Positions 51,704 to 62,000 of a stretch of DNA of 64,000 nucleotides are shown piece by piece. Numbering within the stretch: the stretch's first letter is position 1; every line of letters begins with the position of its first letter. Source of the stretch: Pseudonocardia sp. 73-21 (GTDB lineage: Bacteria; Actinomycetota; Actinomycetes; Mycobacteriales; Pseudonocardiaceae). Location of the stretch: contig NZ_MKVV01000046.1 of assembly GCF_001899645.1 (NCBI RefSeq), positions 62,001 to 126,000 of the forward strand, written 5' to 3'. A program made the position numbers and the translations under genes. The notes below the pieces were generated by a model. The model had not been told where the DNA came from. It saw only the letters and a list, made by a program, of their open reading frames with translations, and did no database searches.

Positions 51704-52843
51704 GTGACCTCGGTCCGGACACTCCCTCCCGCCACCGGTGCGTGGCGGGAGGGCGACGATCCGGGCCGACGACGCTGGGCGGCGCTCCCCGACCCGCTTC
51801 CGCTGGAGGCGGGCGGGGAGCTGCCCGGCGTCCGCATCGCGTTCGAGACGTGGGGGACGTTCACCGGGGACAACGCCGTGCTCGTCCTGCACGCGCTCAC
51901 CGGCGACAGCCACGTCGCAGGCCCGGCCGGCCCCGGCCATCCCACCCCCGGCTGGTGGGAGGCACTGGTCGGCCCGGGCCACGCGCTCGACCCGGCGCGC
52001 TGGTTCGTGGTGGCGCCCAACGTGGTCGGCGGGTGCCAGGGCAGCACCGGCCCGTCGTCCCCGGCTCCGGACGGGCGTCCGTGGGGAAGCCGTTTCCCCC
52101 TGGTCACGACCCGCGACGCGGTGGCCGCCGAGACGGTGCTGGCCGACGCGCTCGGGATCGACCGCTGGGCCTGCGTCGTCGGTGGCTCGATGGGCGGGAT
52201 GCGCGCGCTGGAGTGGGCCGCCACCGAGCCCGACCGCGTCGAGCGGCTGTTCCTGCTGGCCTGTCCGGCCGCGTCGGCGGCCGACCAGATCGCCTGGTCC
52301 GCGCCCCAGATCGCCGCGATCCGCGCCGACCCCGGTTGGCGTGGCGGCGACTACTACGACGCTGCTCCGGGTGAGGGCCCCCACCTCGGCCTCGGCGTCG
52401 CCCGCCGGATGGCCCACCTGAGCTACCGCAGCGCGTTCGAGCTCGGCGAGCGCTTCGGTCGCGATCCGCAGGAGGGCGAGGACCCGTGGCGCGGCGGCCG
52501 GTACGCGGTGGAGTCCTACCTCGACCACCACGCCGACAAGCTCGTGCACCGCTTCGACGCCGGGTCCTACGTGCGCCTGACCGAGATGATGAACGCCCAC
52601 GACGTCGGGCGGGGCCGGGGTGGGGTCGCCGCCGGGCTGGCCCGCGTCACCGCCCGGACGCTCGTGGCCGGCGTCAGCTCGGACCGGCTCTACCCGCCGG
52701 AGCAGCAGGCCGAGCTCGCGGCCGGCATCCCGGGCGCGGGCGAGCTGCGCCTGATCGAGTCGCCCTACGGCCACGACGGGTTCCTGGTGGAGGCGCCGAC
52801 GGTCAACCGCCTGCTGGGAGAGTTGCTCGTCTCCCGATCGTGA
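51704..52843 (+). CDS. metX: Homoserine O-acetyltransferase
   Basis: MetX acetylates homoserine. The 379-aa alpha/beta-hydrolase-fold enzyme has the nucleophile Ser in VVGGSMGGMRALEW, the NVVGGCQGSTGP loop, Asp in VAGVSSDRLYPPEQQ and His in SPYGHDGFLVE. TTG 51674 would add ten residues; GTG 51704 is preferred since homology begins shortly after it and a -10 box precedes it. It pairs with metY in one methionine module. Confidence 0.93.
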   Translation: MTSVRTLPPATGAWREGDDPGRRRWAALPDPLPLEAGGELPGVRIAFETWGTFTGDNAVLVLHALTGDSHVAGPAGPGHPTPGWWEALVGPGHALDPARWFVVAPNVVGGCQGSTGPSSPAPDGRPWGSRFPLVTTRDAVAAETVLADALGIDRWACVVGGSMGGMRALEWAATEPDRVERLFLLACPAASAADQIAWSAPQIAAIRADPGWRGGDYYDAAPGEGPHLGLGVARRMAHLSYRSAFELGERFGRDPQEGEDPWRGGRYAVESYLDHHADKLVHRFDAGSYVRLTEMMNAHDVGRGRGGVAAGLARVTARTLVAGVSSDRLYPPEQQAELAAGIPGAGELRLIESPYGHDGFLVEAPTVNRLLGELLVSRS

Positions 52844-52938
52844 TCGATTCGTGATCCGATCCGGTGTCCGGGGTCCATCATTGCGTGCTCGGTCTGGTGT
52901 GCGGAGAAATGGTCCTTTGGAGTCGGTCCCAGTTCGGC

Positions 52939-52944
52939 TACCGT
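52939..52944 (+). promoter_or_regulatory. -10 box for the FHA-kinase genes
   Basis: TACCGT lies 20 nt before the ATG at 52965, leaving a short leader with GGGAGTGGG as ribosome binding site. Confidence 0.35.
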
Positions 52945-52964
52945 TCGCAGCCGATGGGAGTGGG

Positions 52965-53573
52965 ATGAACGCGTTCCTCGAGGTGTGGCGGCCCGCCGGG
53001 GCCGACCTGGTGCCGCTGACCGGTGATCGCATCACCGTGGGCCGTGCCACCGGCAACGACATCGTGCTGCCCGACGACGGGCAGGTCTCCCGCGTGCACG
53101 CCGTGCTCGAGCGGCTCGCGGGCTCCTGGAGCGTGCGCGACGTCAGCTCGCGCAACGGCACGTTCGTCAACGGCAACCGGGTGTCGGGGGAGGCCCGACT
53201 CGGCGCCGGCGACGAGCTGCGCATCGGGCGCACGCGCATCGTGCTGCGCGCCGAGCGCACCGCCGACGACCCCGGCATGACGGAGGCCCAGGCCCCGCCG
53301 CCGCAGCTCACCCCGCGCGAGCGCGACGTCCTCATCGCGCTGTTCAAGCCGATGACCAGCGCGGAGATGTTCACCGAGCCCGCGTCCACGCGCCAGATCG
53401 CGCAGGCGCTGTGGGTCAGCGAGGCCGCGGTCAAGCAGCACCTGCTGCGGCTCTACGACAAGTTCGGCGTGGCCGGCGACGGCGAGCGCCGCCGCACCCG
53501 GCTGGCCAACGAGGCACTGCGGCGCGGCGCCATCACGCTGGCCGAGGTCCGCGCGCACGAACCGAAGGGCTGA
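52965..53573 (+). CDS. FHA domain protein with C-terminal LuxR-like HTH
   Basis: A 202-aa protein. Residues about 15-95 form a forkhead-associated phosphothreonine-binding domain: ITVGRATGNDIVLPDDGQVS, RVHAVLER, SSRNGTFVNGNRV. A short linker leads to a HTH: LTPRERDVLIALFKPM, then ASTRQIAQALWVSEAAVKQH and LLRLYDKFG, similar to LuxR-type and AfsR-like domains. ATG 52965 has GGGAGTGGG upstream. It lies 80 nt upstream of a Ser/Thr kinase gene, so it is likely the kinase's phospho-partner and a transcriptional output, by inference. Confidence 0.85.
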   Translation: MNAFLEVWRPAGADLVPLTGDRITVGRATGNDIVLPDDGQVSRVHAVLERLAGSWSVRDVSSRNGTFVNGNRVSGEARLGAGDELRIGRTRIVLRAERTADDPGMTEAQAPPPQLTPRERDVLIALFKPMTSAEMFTEPASTRQIAQALWVSEAAVKQHLLRLYDKFGVAGDGERRRTRLANEALRRGAITLAEVRAHEPKG

Positions 53574-53653
53574 GACGTGACCGAGCTCGCGAGGTCACCA
53601 TGGGGCACCGCACCGCCGAGCACGGTGGCGACGGGCGTCAGCGAGGAGGCGCC

Positions 53654-56600
53654 GTGACCGATCCGGGCCACACGGCCGGGGGACGCCCGGCGGTCGTCAT
53701 CGATCTCGAGCGCGCCGGCTTCAGCAACGCCACCGAGGTGGGCCGCGGCGGGTTCGGTGTGGTGTTCCGCTGCAACCAGGAGGCGCTCAACCGCACGGTC
53801 GCGGTGAAGCTGCTGCACACCGACCTCGACACGGTCAGCCGCGAGCGCTTCTTCCGCGAGGGCCGGGCGATGGGCGGGCTGTCGGGCCACCCCAACGTCG
53901 TCGACGTGCTGCAGGTCGGGGTCACCCACAGCGGGCGGCCCTACATCGTCATGCCGTTCCAGTCGCTCGACTCCCTCGCCGCGCGCGTGCGTCGCGAGGG
54001 CCCGCTGGACTGGGCCGAGGCCACGCGTCTGGGCGTACGGCTGTCGGGGGCGCTCGAGTGCGCCCACCGTGTGGGCACGCTGCACCGCGACGTGAAGCCG
54101 GCCAACATCCTGCTCTCGGACTACGGCGAGGCCCAGCTCACCGACTTCGGCATCGCCCGCATCGAGGGCGGCTTCGAGACGGCGACGGGCGCGTTCACCG
54201 GCTCGCTGTCCTACACCGCACCCGAGGTGCTCAACGGGCACCCGCCCACGCCGGCGTCCGACATCTACGGCCTCGGCGCGGCCCTGTTCTCGATCATCGC
54301 CGGGCGCGCGGCGTTCGAGCGGCGCGAGGGCGAGGAGATCATCGCCCAGTTCCTGCGGATCACCGGGCAGCCCATCCCGGACCTGCGCGGTCACGGCGTC
54401 CCCGACGAGCTGTGCGCGGTGCTGGAACACGCGATGGCCAAGGACCCGGCCGAGCGACCCGCGTCGGCCGAGGCGCTGGGCCGTGAGCTGCAGGAGGTGC
54501 AGCGGGCCGCCGGGCAGCCGGTGGCCGAGATGGCGCTGCCCGCCGTGCGCCGCCCGACGGGCAACACCGACCTCACCGAGGCCGCCGACCTCCCCGTCGA
54601 CGACCGGTCGCCGCGCCGGGTCTCGGGGCCGTTGCCGCTGGTCGACCGGCCGTGGGACCCCACCGCGACCGTGCGGCCCGCCCCGTCCCCGACCCCGTCC
54701 GCGGCCCCCACCGCGAAACCCTCGCCCGCCCCGCGACCGGCGCCCCCGGATGGCGAGGGGGCCACCGTCGTGGTCGCCTCCCGGCCGCGCCCGACGCCGC
54801 CCGGGGGAGGCGCGCCACCGTCCGGCCCGGCCGGTCCCACCGGCCCGGGCGCCACCCCGCCGCCGCGTGCGCCGCGCCGCCGGCTCGCGCTCGTCGCCGC
54901 CGTCGTCACTGTCGTGGTACTGCTCGCCGGACTCACCGTCGCCGGGATCTTCGTCTTCCGCGGCGGCGGGGGCGCGTCCACCGCGGCCGCCCCGGCGAGC
55001 GAGTCCGCCGTCACCGCGGTCGTGCCCGCCAGCGCGTGGCGCACCCTCGCCCCCGACCCCGTCCCGCGCCAGCAGGTCGCCACGACCGTGCAGGACGGCG
55101 TCGTCTGGGTGATCGGCGGGCTCACCGACACCGGGGCCACCAACAAGGTCGAGCGCTACGACCCCGCGATCAACACGTGGACCGACGCGATCGACCTGCC
55201 CGTCGCCCTGCACCACGCCATGGCGGTGAGCTACCGCGGCGCGATCACCGTGCTGGGCGGGTGGATCCCCAACGGCTCGAACCTGTCGGCGACCAGCTCG
55301 AACAAGGTGTACTCGCAGCAGGGCGGTGGCTGGGTCGAGCTCCCTCCGATGCCGTCCGCGCACGTCGCGGGCGGGGCCATCGTGGTCGGCGACAAGATCG
55401 TGGTCAGCGGCGGCCAGGCCGACGGCAAGCTCAACCCCGCCACCGAGGTCTTCGACGGCACGAAGTGGACCACTGCTCCGGACCTGCCCACCCCGCGGGA
55501 GCACACCGCGATGGTCACCGACGGCACCTACGTCTACGTCGTCGGCGGCCGGGCGCTCTCCAGTGACAAGAACAGCGCCGTCCTGGAGCGGTTCGACCCG
55601 AAGACCGACACCTGGACGTCGCTCGCGCCGATGCCGGCCCCCCGCGGCGGGCTGGGTGCGACCTTCACAGACGGCCGGATCATCGCGGTCGGGGGCGAGG
55701 AGCCCACCACCGTCGACAACTCGGTGTTCTCCTACGACGTCAAGTCCGACTCCTGGTCGACGCTGCCGCCGATGCCCACGCCCCGGCACGGGCTGTCGGT
55801 CTCCGTGGTCGGCAGGACGCTCTTCGCGTTCGACGGGGCCGCCAAACCGTCGCACACCGACTCGGTGGGCACCGGCGAGGCGATCGACCTGCCGCCGCGG
55901 CGGCTCGCCCCGGCGCCGAAGTGGCGGGAGCTCAAGGACGCGCCGATCGCTCGCCAGTTCGCCGGCACCACCGTCGACGACGGCACGCTCTGGATCGCCG
56001 GCGGCCTGACGCAGGACGCCGCGAGCCAGGAGGTCTGGGGCTACGACGCCGCGATCGACACGTGGAAGAAGGGCCCCGACCTGCCCATCGCGCTGCACCA
56101 CACCGATGCGGTGACCTACAAGGGCGACGTCGTGGTGCTCGGGGGCTGGACGCCGCAGAACGGCAACCTCTCGGCGGTGGTCTCGGACAAGGTCTTCGCG
56201 CTGCGCAACGGCACGTGGGCGGCGCTTCCGCCGATGCCGGAACCCCGGACGGCGGCGGCGGCCACCGTGGTTGGTGACAAGATCATCGTGGTCGGCGGGC
56301 AGAACGGTGGCAAGCTCGCACCCGCCACCGAAGTGTTCGACGGCACGTCGTGGAGCCTCGCCGCGCCGATCCCGACCCCCCGCGAGCACCTGGCGGCCAC
56401 CACCGACGGCACCTACGTCTACGCCGTCGGGGGTCGTGACCTCTCCTCGAGCAAGAACACCTTCGCGTTCGAGCGGTTCGACCCCGCGGCGGGAACCTGG
56501 CAGACGATGCCGACCATGCCCACAGCGCGGGGCGGCGTGGCCGCGGCCTGCATCGACGGCCGGATCGTCGCGGCGGGCGGTGAAGAGCCCACCCGCGTGC

Positions 56601-56782
56601 TCGCCACCGTCGAGGCCTACGACATCGCCACCGGCACGTGGTCGACGCTCGCGCCGCTCGGGGTCCCGCGGCACGGCATGTCGATGGCGGCCATCGGCAA
56701 CTCGGTGTTCGCGGTGGGCGGGGCCCAGAAGCCCACCCATGCCGACTCCGCGGCCACGGTGGAGGCGCTGGACTTCTCGTAG
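53654..56782 (+). CDS. Transmembrane Ser/Thr kinase with two Kelch-type propellers
   Basis: A 1042-aa protein. Residues about 17-285 are a PknB-like kinase: EVGRGGFGVVFRC (glycine loop), TVAVKLLH (Lys), TLHRDVKPANILLS (catalytic loop), LTDFGIARI (metal Asp), SYTAPEVLNG. A Pro/Ala-rich linker (about 300-410) precedes one membrane helix near 413-435 (LALVAAVVTVVVLLAGLTVA). Outside are two homologous blocks, about 459-745 and 753-1042, each with six Kelch motifs such as VVGGRALSSDKN and VGGEEPT with paired GG and W. GTG 53654 has GAGGAG upstream. The ligand of the propellers is unknown. Confidence 0.88.
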   Translation: MTDPGHTAGGRPAVVIDLERAGFSNATEVGRGGFGVVFRCNQEALNRTVAVKLLHTDLDTVSRERFFREGRAMGGLSGHPNVVDVLQVGVTHSGRPYIVMPFQSLDSLAARVRREGPLDWAEATRLGVRLSGALECAHRVGTLHRDVKPANILLSDYGEAQLTDFGIARIEGGFETATGAFTGSLSYTAPEVLNGHPPTPASDIYGLGAALFSIIAGRAAFERREGEEIIAQFLRITGQPIPDLRGHGVPDELCAVLEHAMAKDPAERPASAEALGRELQEVQRAAGQPVAEMALPAVRRPTGNTDLTEAADLPVDDRSPRRVSGPLPLVDRPWDPTATVRPAPSPTPSAAPTAKPSPAPRPAPPDGEGATVVVASRPRPTPPGGGAPPSGPAGPTGPGATPPPRAPRRRLALVAAVVTVVVLLAGLTVAGIFVFRGGGGASTAAAPASESAVTAVVPASAWRTLAPDPVPRQQVATTVQDGVVWVIGGLTDTGATNKVERYDPAINTWTDAIDLPVALHHAMAVSYRGAITVLGGWIPNGSNLSATSSNKVYSQQGGGWVELPPMPSAHVAGGAIVVGDKIVVSGGQADGKLNPATEVFDGTKWTTAPDLPTPREHTAMVTDGTYVYVVGGRALSSDKNSAVLERFDPKTDTWTSLAPMPAPRGGLGATFTDGRIIAVGGEEPTTVDNSVFSYDVKSDSWSTLPPMPTPRHGLSVSVVGRTLFAFDGAAKPSHTDSVGTGEAIDLPPRRLAPAPKWRELKDAPIARQFAGTTVDDGTLWIAGGLTQDAASQEVWGYDAAIDTWKKGPDLPIALHHTDAVTYKGDVVVLGGWTPQNGNLSAVVSDKVFALRNGTWAALPPMPEPRTAAAATVVGDKIIVVGGQNGGKLAPATEVFDGTSWSLAAPIPTPREHLAATTDGTYVYAVGGRDLSSSKNTFAFERFDPAAGTWQTMPTMPTARGGVAAACIDGRIVAAGGEEPTRVLATVEAYDIATGTWSTLAPLGVPRHGMSMAAIGNSVFAVGGAQKPTHADSAATVEALDFS

Positions 56783-56883
56783 CCCTCCCGGGGGTTGCCG
56801 CCCGGTAAGGAACACCTTCAGGGCCGGGCCGTCGTCCTGTCCCTCGCGGCGATGGTCGGGCGCCAGGCCGCTGACCAGGATGA

Positions 56884-56914
56884 ACCCGTCCCCCGGAGCG
56901 TCCGGGGGACGGGT
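56884..56914 (+). terminator. Hairpin directly upstream of the GT2 ribosome binding site
   Basis: A perfect 13-bp stem (ACCCGTCCCCCGG, loop AGCGT, then the complement) ends 14 nt before the ATG at 56929. It may terminate transcripts from the kinase gene or act as an attenuator or translational cover for the glycosyltransferase. Confidence 0.55.
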
Positions 56915-56928
56915 CATCGGGAGTGGTC

Positions 56929-58806
56929 ATGGCGACGTCACGGGTGCAGCAGCCCCAGCAGCAGCCGGTCGGGCCGGGCCGGGCGCACGCGCAGCAGCGG
57001 CCCCCGCGGCCCGTGCCGCAGCCGCACCGGGCCCCGCCGCACCGGGCCCCGCAGCAGTGGGGCCCGCACCCGGGGGGACCGCAGCCGGGGAACCGGCGCC
57101 TCGTCTACCCGGCCCTGCCGCCGCGGCCCGGCCACCTCGGCTCGTTCGACACGGGCTCGTACCCGGTCCCGGTGTGGGACGGCCCGACCCCGCCCCCGCC
57201 GCCCCCCTCCGCGCCGGCGCCCGTACCCGCGGCCGCGCCGCCGCCCGCCCCCCGGCGCCGGATCCTCCCGCGCGTCGCGATGATCGTCATCCCGCTGCTG
57301 GTGCTGCTCGGCCCGGCGTTCGTCTCGGCGTTCCACGACGCCGGCGGCACCACCCGCCCGCCCGCGGCCGGTGCGCTGCCCGCCGTCCCGGACGCGCCGC
57401 AGGCCCCCGCGCCGGACGTGAAGGGGCTCTCCGGTGGTCTGTTGCCCCGCGCCGACGGCGTGCAGGCCGCGGGCGCCGATCCGGTGCGCGAGGAGCGCAC
57501 CGCCGTCGCCGCGCCGCCCGCCCCGCAGCTCCCGCAGAGCGGCACGCTGACGCTGGTCCTGTCGATCGTCATGCTGGCGCTGTCGGTGCCGCTGGCCGGC
57601 GTCGCCGGCACCACGACGTGGTGGATGCTGCACGCCTGGCGCACCCCGGACTCGTTGAAGGGCACCGGGTTCACGCGGAAGCCCGCGAAGCGCACGCACA
57701 CGTTCTCGCTGCTGCTGCCGGCCCGCCACGAGCAGGAGGTGCTCGGCGACACCATCGACGCGCTGGCCCGCCAGGACCACGAGGCGTTCGAGATCATCGT
57801 GATCATCGGCCACGACGACCCCGAGACGATGACCGTGGCCCACGCCGCCGCCCGCCGGCACCCCGAGCTCGTGCAGGTCGTCATCGACTACTCGGTGCCC
57901 AAGAACAAGCCCAAGGGTCTCAACACCGCGCTGCCGCGCTGCCGCGGCGAGATCATCGGGGTGTTCGACGCCGAGGACGAGGTGCACCCGGGCCTGCTCA
58001 AGCTCGTCGAGGGCCGGTTCGAGGAGACCGGGGCGAGCGTCGTGCAGTCGGGCGTGCAGCTGATGAACATCCAGACCACCTGGTGGTCGCTGCGCAACTG
58101 CCTCGAGTACTACTTCTGGTTCCGCTCGCGGCTGCACTTCCACTCGGAGCAGAAGTTCATCCCGCTCGGCGGCAACACCGTCTTCGCCCGCGCCACCGTG
58201 CTGCGCGACTTCGGCGGCTGGGACGCCGAGTGCCTCGCCGAGGACTGCGAGCTGGGGGTGCGGCTCAGCTCGGCGGGCCACGAGGTCGCGGTGGCCTACG
58301 ACCCCGAGGTCGTCACCCGCGAGGAGACGCCCGACACGATCAAGAGCCTGGTCAAGCAGCGCACCCGGTGGTGCCAGGGCTTCCTGCAGGTGCTGCGCAA
58401 GGGTCTGTGGAAGGAGCTCCCGACCCGCAAGCAGCGCATGCTGGCCCGCTACACGCTCTGGATGCCGTTCCTGCAGGCCTACTCGGGCGTCATGATCCCG
58501 ATCTCGCTGGTGACGATGTTCGTGGTGAAGGTGCCGCTGGCCGTCACGCTGCTGAGCTTCGTGCCGCTCGTGCCCACGGTGATCAGCATGGCCGTGGAGG
58601 CGGCGGGGCTGGAGGAGTTCGGCCGCTCGTTCGGAGTGAAGATCCGGTTCCGCGACTACGCCAAGCTCATCCTCGGCGCGTTCCCGTACCAGGTGCTGCT
58701 GAGCTTCTCCTCGATCCGCGCGGTGGTCCGGGAGGCCCGCGGGCAGGTCGGCTGGGAGAAGACCGAGCACGCCGGCATCCACCGCAAGCCCGCCCCCACC
58801 AGCTGA
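56929..58806 (+). CDS. Membrane glycosyltransferase, GT2 family
   Basis: A 625-aa protein. The N-terminal 110 residues are Pro/Arg/Gln-rich and disordered. Membrane helices flank a GT2 core: FSLLLPARHEQEVLGDTIDA, then IIGVFDAEDEVHPG (D-x-D-like metal site) and AEDCELGVRLSSAGH, then VKQRTRWCQGF (QxxRW polymer motif). At least three helices follow. This is typical of processive or polyprenol-type enzymes that make exported polysaccharide. ATG 56929 is preferred over GTG 56923. It is downstream of the Kelch kinase gene. Confidence 0.9.
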   Translation: MATSRVQQPQQQPVGPGRAHAQQRPPRPVPQPHRAPPHRAPQQWGPHPGGPQPGNRRLVYPALPPRPGHLGSFDTGSYPVPVWDGPTPPPPPPSAPAPVPAAAPPPAPRRRILPRVAMIVIPLLVLLGPAFVSAFHDAGGTTRPPAAGALPAVPDAPQAPAPDVKGLSGGLLPRADGVQAAGADPVREERTAVAAPPAPQLPQSGTLTLVLSIVMLALSVPLAGVAGTTTWWMLHAWRTPDSLKGTGFTRKPAKRTHTFSLLLPARHEQEVLGDTIDALARQDHEAFEIIVIIGHDDPETMTVAHAAARRHPELVQVVIDYSVPKNKPKGLNTALPRCRGEIIGVFDAEDEVHPGLLKLVEGRFEETGASVVQSGVQLMNIQTTWWSLRNCLEYYFWFRSRLHFHSEQKFIPLGGNTVFARATVLRDFGGWDAECLAEDCELGVRLSSAGHEVAVAYDPEVVTREETPDTIKSLVKQRTRWCQGFLQVLRKGLWKELPTRKQRMLARYTLWMPFLQAYSGVMIPISLVTMFVVKVPLAVTLLSFVPLVPTVISMAVEAAGLEEFGRSFGVKIRFRDYAKLILGAFPYQVLLSFSSIRAVVREARGQVGWEKTEHAGIHRKPAPTS

Positions 58807-58866
58807 CCTTCCCCCAGCAGCCCCCGCTCCTGACGTCCGGAGCGGGGGCTCGCGCCTGCGGCACCC

Positions 58867-58906
58867 GTGCGCGGATATCAGTGCCAGGGCACCGATATCC
58901 GCGCAC
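58867..58906. repeat. 40-bp dispersed palindrome, copy D
   Basis: GTGCGCGGATATCAGTGCC, AG, GGCACCGATATCCGCGCAC, with one mismatched pair. It lies 60 nt after the GT2 stop and 137 nt before the next start, where it can act as a terminator between the two glycosyltransferase genes. Confidence 0.9.
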
Positions 58907-59043
58907 GACCGTCGGCTGGTTGCCGGACGGTGACATCACCCTTACCCGGCTGCTCCCCGAACGTGGCCTCTCGTCGATTACCCCGCCGCGGCGCTCCGAC
59001 CAGCATGGATGCCAGCACCGAGTCACTCCCGAAGGGTCATCCG

Positions 59044-62000
59044 ATGGACACCGCGCCCCGCCCCGCGCTCCGCTCCCGCCTCGTCACGGCCGCGGTCCTG
59101 CTGCCCCTGCTCGCGGTGGTGGCGGTGATGCGCCTGGTGAACCTCGTCGGCGCCCCGCAGCGCATCGACGACGAGGGCACGTACATGGCCCAGGCCTACG
59201 CGATGCTGCATCTCGGCGAGCTCACCCACTACACGTACTGGTACGACCACCCCCCGCTCGGCTGGCTGCAGATCGCCGGCTGGCTGGGGCTGGCCGAGAA
59301 GTTCGGGCCGGTCACCGACGCGGTCGCCACCGGGCGGCAGTTCATGGTCGTCGCTGCCGTCGTCGCGGCCGCGCTGCTGTGGGTGCTGGTGCGGCGCCTG
59401 GGCTACGGCCGGATCGCCGCCGGGGCGGCCGTCGCGCTGCTGGCGCTGTCGCCGCTGGCCGTGCAGTACGAGCGCACGGTGTACCTCGACAACCTCTCGA
59501 CGGTCTGGGTGCTCGCCGCCGCCGTCTGCTTCTGCACGCCGCGCCGCCGGCTGCTCGCCTACATGGGCGGCGCCGTCTGCCTCGCCGTCGCGGTGCTCAC
59601 CAAGGAGACCGCGCTCCTGATGCTGCCGATGGTGGCCTGGCTCGGCTGGCAGCGCGGCAACACCGGCACCCGCCGTTACGCGATGGCCGTGGCCGGAGCG
59701 CTGTTCGGGCTGCTGATCGCGGCCTACCTGCTCGCCGCCGCCGTCCGCTCGGAGCTGCTGCCCGGCAAGGGCCACGTGAGCCTGGTCGACGGCATCACCT
59801 TCCAGCTGTTCTCCCGCACCTCCGGCGGCAGCGTGTTCACCGCCGGCTCGCCCAACCAGCAGACGCTCGCGGGCTGGCTCTCCCTCGACACGGTCCTGCT
59901 CGCGGCCGGCCTGGGGGCCGCACTCGTCGCCCTCGCGGTGACGGCGTTGCGCCCCGTCGCGTTCGGCTACCTGCTGCTCGCCGCGATGCTGCTGCGCGGC
60001 GGCTACCTGCCCATCCCGTACGTGATCGTGGTGCTGCCGCTGGCCGCGCTGCTGATCGCCTGCGTCGCCGAGGAGGCCGCGCGCCGGGTCCGCGTCGGTG
60101 TGCCCGTCGTCAAGATCGCTGCGGTGGCCGTGCTGGTCGCCGTCGCCGGGGCGGGTGTCGTGGCCGAGCCCCGCTGGCACGACACCCTGAACTTCCTCAC
60201 CACCGCCGACCAGGACGCCCCGATGCGCCAGGCGAAGCAGTGGGTGCTCGACAACGTGCCCCGCGACCAGCGCCTGATCGTCGACGACGCGTTCTGGTCC
60301 GACCTCGTCACGGCCGGCTGGAAGCGCGACGACGTCGCGTGGTTCTACAAGCTCGACACCGACCCCGCCGTCCAGGCGCTCAACCCGCACGGCTGGCGCG
60401 ACTACGACTACATCGTCGCCACCGACGCGGTCCGCCAGTTCCCGGCGTCGTTCGCCCAGGTCCACGGCGCGATGACCGGCTCACAGGTCGTCGCCACCTT
60501 CGGGACGGGCGCCGCCCGCGTCGAGGTGCGCCGCATCGACCCGAACGCCGCCGCCCCGGCCGACGAGCCCGAGCGCGCCACGATCGGTGCCGCGCTGGCC
60601 GACCGCCTCGGCGAGAACGCCGAGCAGACCGTGCTGGACCTGCTGCGCGGCGGCACCGTCGACGCCCGGGTGCTCGCCACCCTGTCCGACGTCGCCACGA
60701 CCGAGGAGGTGCTCGTCGCCGACCTGCCCCAGGTGCCCGGCGAGGACGCCGCGGGCCGCCCGCGTCGCCAGATCCAGTTCACCGCCACCGGGGCCCGTGC
60801 GGCGCGGCTCGTCGCCTACTTCCGGGCCCAGCAGGGCGCGTTCGCCCCGCAGGCCGTGACGGCCGGCCCGTCCGGCGTGCTCGTGACGTTCCCGCCCGCC
60901 GCGCCGTCGGGCCTGCTGGCCGCGGCCGCGAAGCCTCCGGCGCCGGGTCGCCCCGCCGCGCTGCGGGTGCTCGACCTGGTGCCCGGGTCCGCCCCGCTGC
61001 GGGTTCGCCTCGCCGGGGTCGACGGCACCGCGGTGGCCCCGATCGCCGTCGGACCGTACGGCGACGTCGGCACCTACCGGACCGTGCCCGCCGGCGTCGC
61101 GACGCTGGGGGTGGGACCACAGGACCCGGCCGCACCCACGTCCGTCACACAGGCCGTCGCGCTCGACCCGGGTGCCGCCTACACACTGATGCTGTTCGCC
61201 GGCCCCGACGGCGGCGTGCGCGGCCAGCTGGTGCCCGACCCGGCCGTCCCCGGCCCGGACATCCGCGGTGTCGTCCGCCTGGTGGACGCGGCGCAGAAGG
61301 CGCCCGGACTGACCGTCGCCGCAGGCGGGGCCGGCCCGCTGGCCAAGGACATCGCCTACGGGCTGGTCACCGGCTACGCCGAGCTCGTCCCCGGCACGGT
61401 GCCGCTCACGCTGACGAGCGGCACCCTGAAGACCGCGGGCACCGTCACGCTGAAGAACCGCGACGTCAAGACGCTGGTCGTCACCGACGGCGCGAAGGGC
61501 CCGCAGGTCACGGTCGTCGACGACCCGACGCGCGCTCCCGCCGCCGCTCCGCTCGCTGCCACACCGGCCGCGCACCCGGGCGTGCTGAAGCCGGTGGCGC
61601 CAGGTGCTCCCGCCGCGGCCGCCGCGCTCACGGTCGCGAAGGCCGGCTACCCGCTGGGCAACGCGCCGCTCGGTGTCCTGGTGTGGGGGGTGCTGGCCAC
61701 GGCGCTCGGGTTCCTGCTGCGCCGCCGCGGTGGCGACGCCGCAGCGGTGGCCGCACCGGCCCCGATCCCGTTCGCCGACGACGAGACGGTGCACCTCAAC
61801 CGGCCGAAGGTCACCATGGGCCGGGTGCCGCGCCCGGTCGTCACGACGCCGGACCCCGACGGCACCGCGCTGGTGGAGGACATCGACGCCCTCCGCGCCG
61901 CGGCGGCGGCCGCCACGGCCGAGCGGACCACGGTGATCCCGGCCCCGCGCCGGACCGGCCGCCCGGCGGCGCCGCACCCGGTCCGGCCGGTGTCCCGCCC

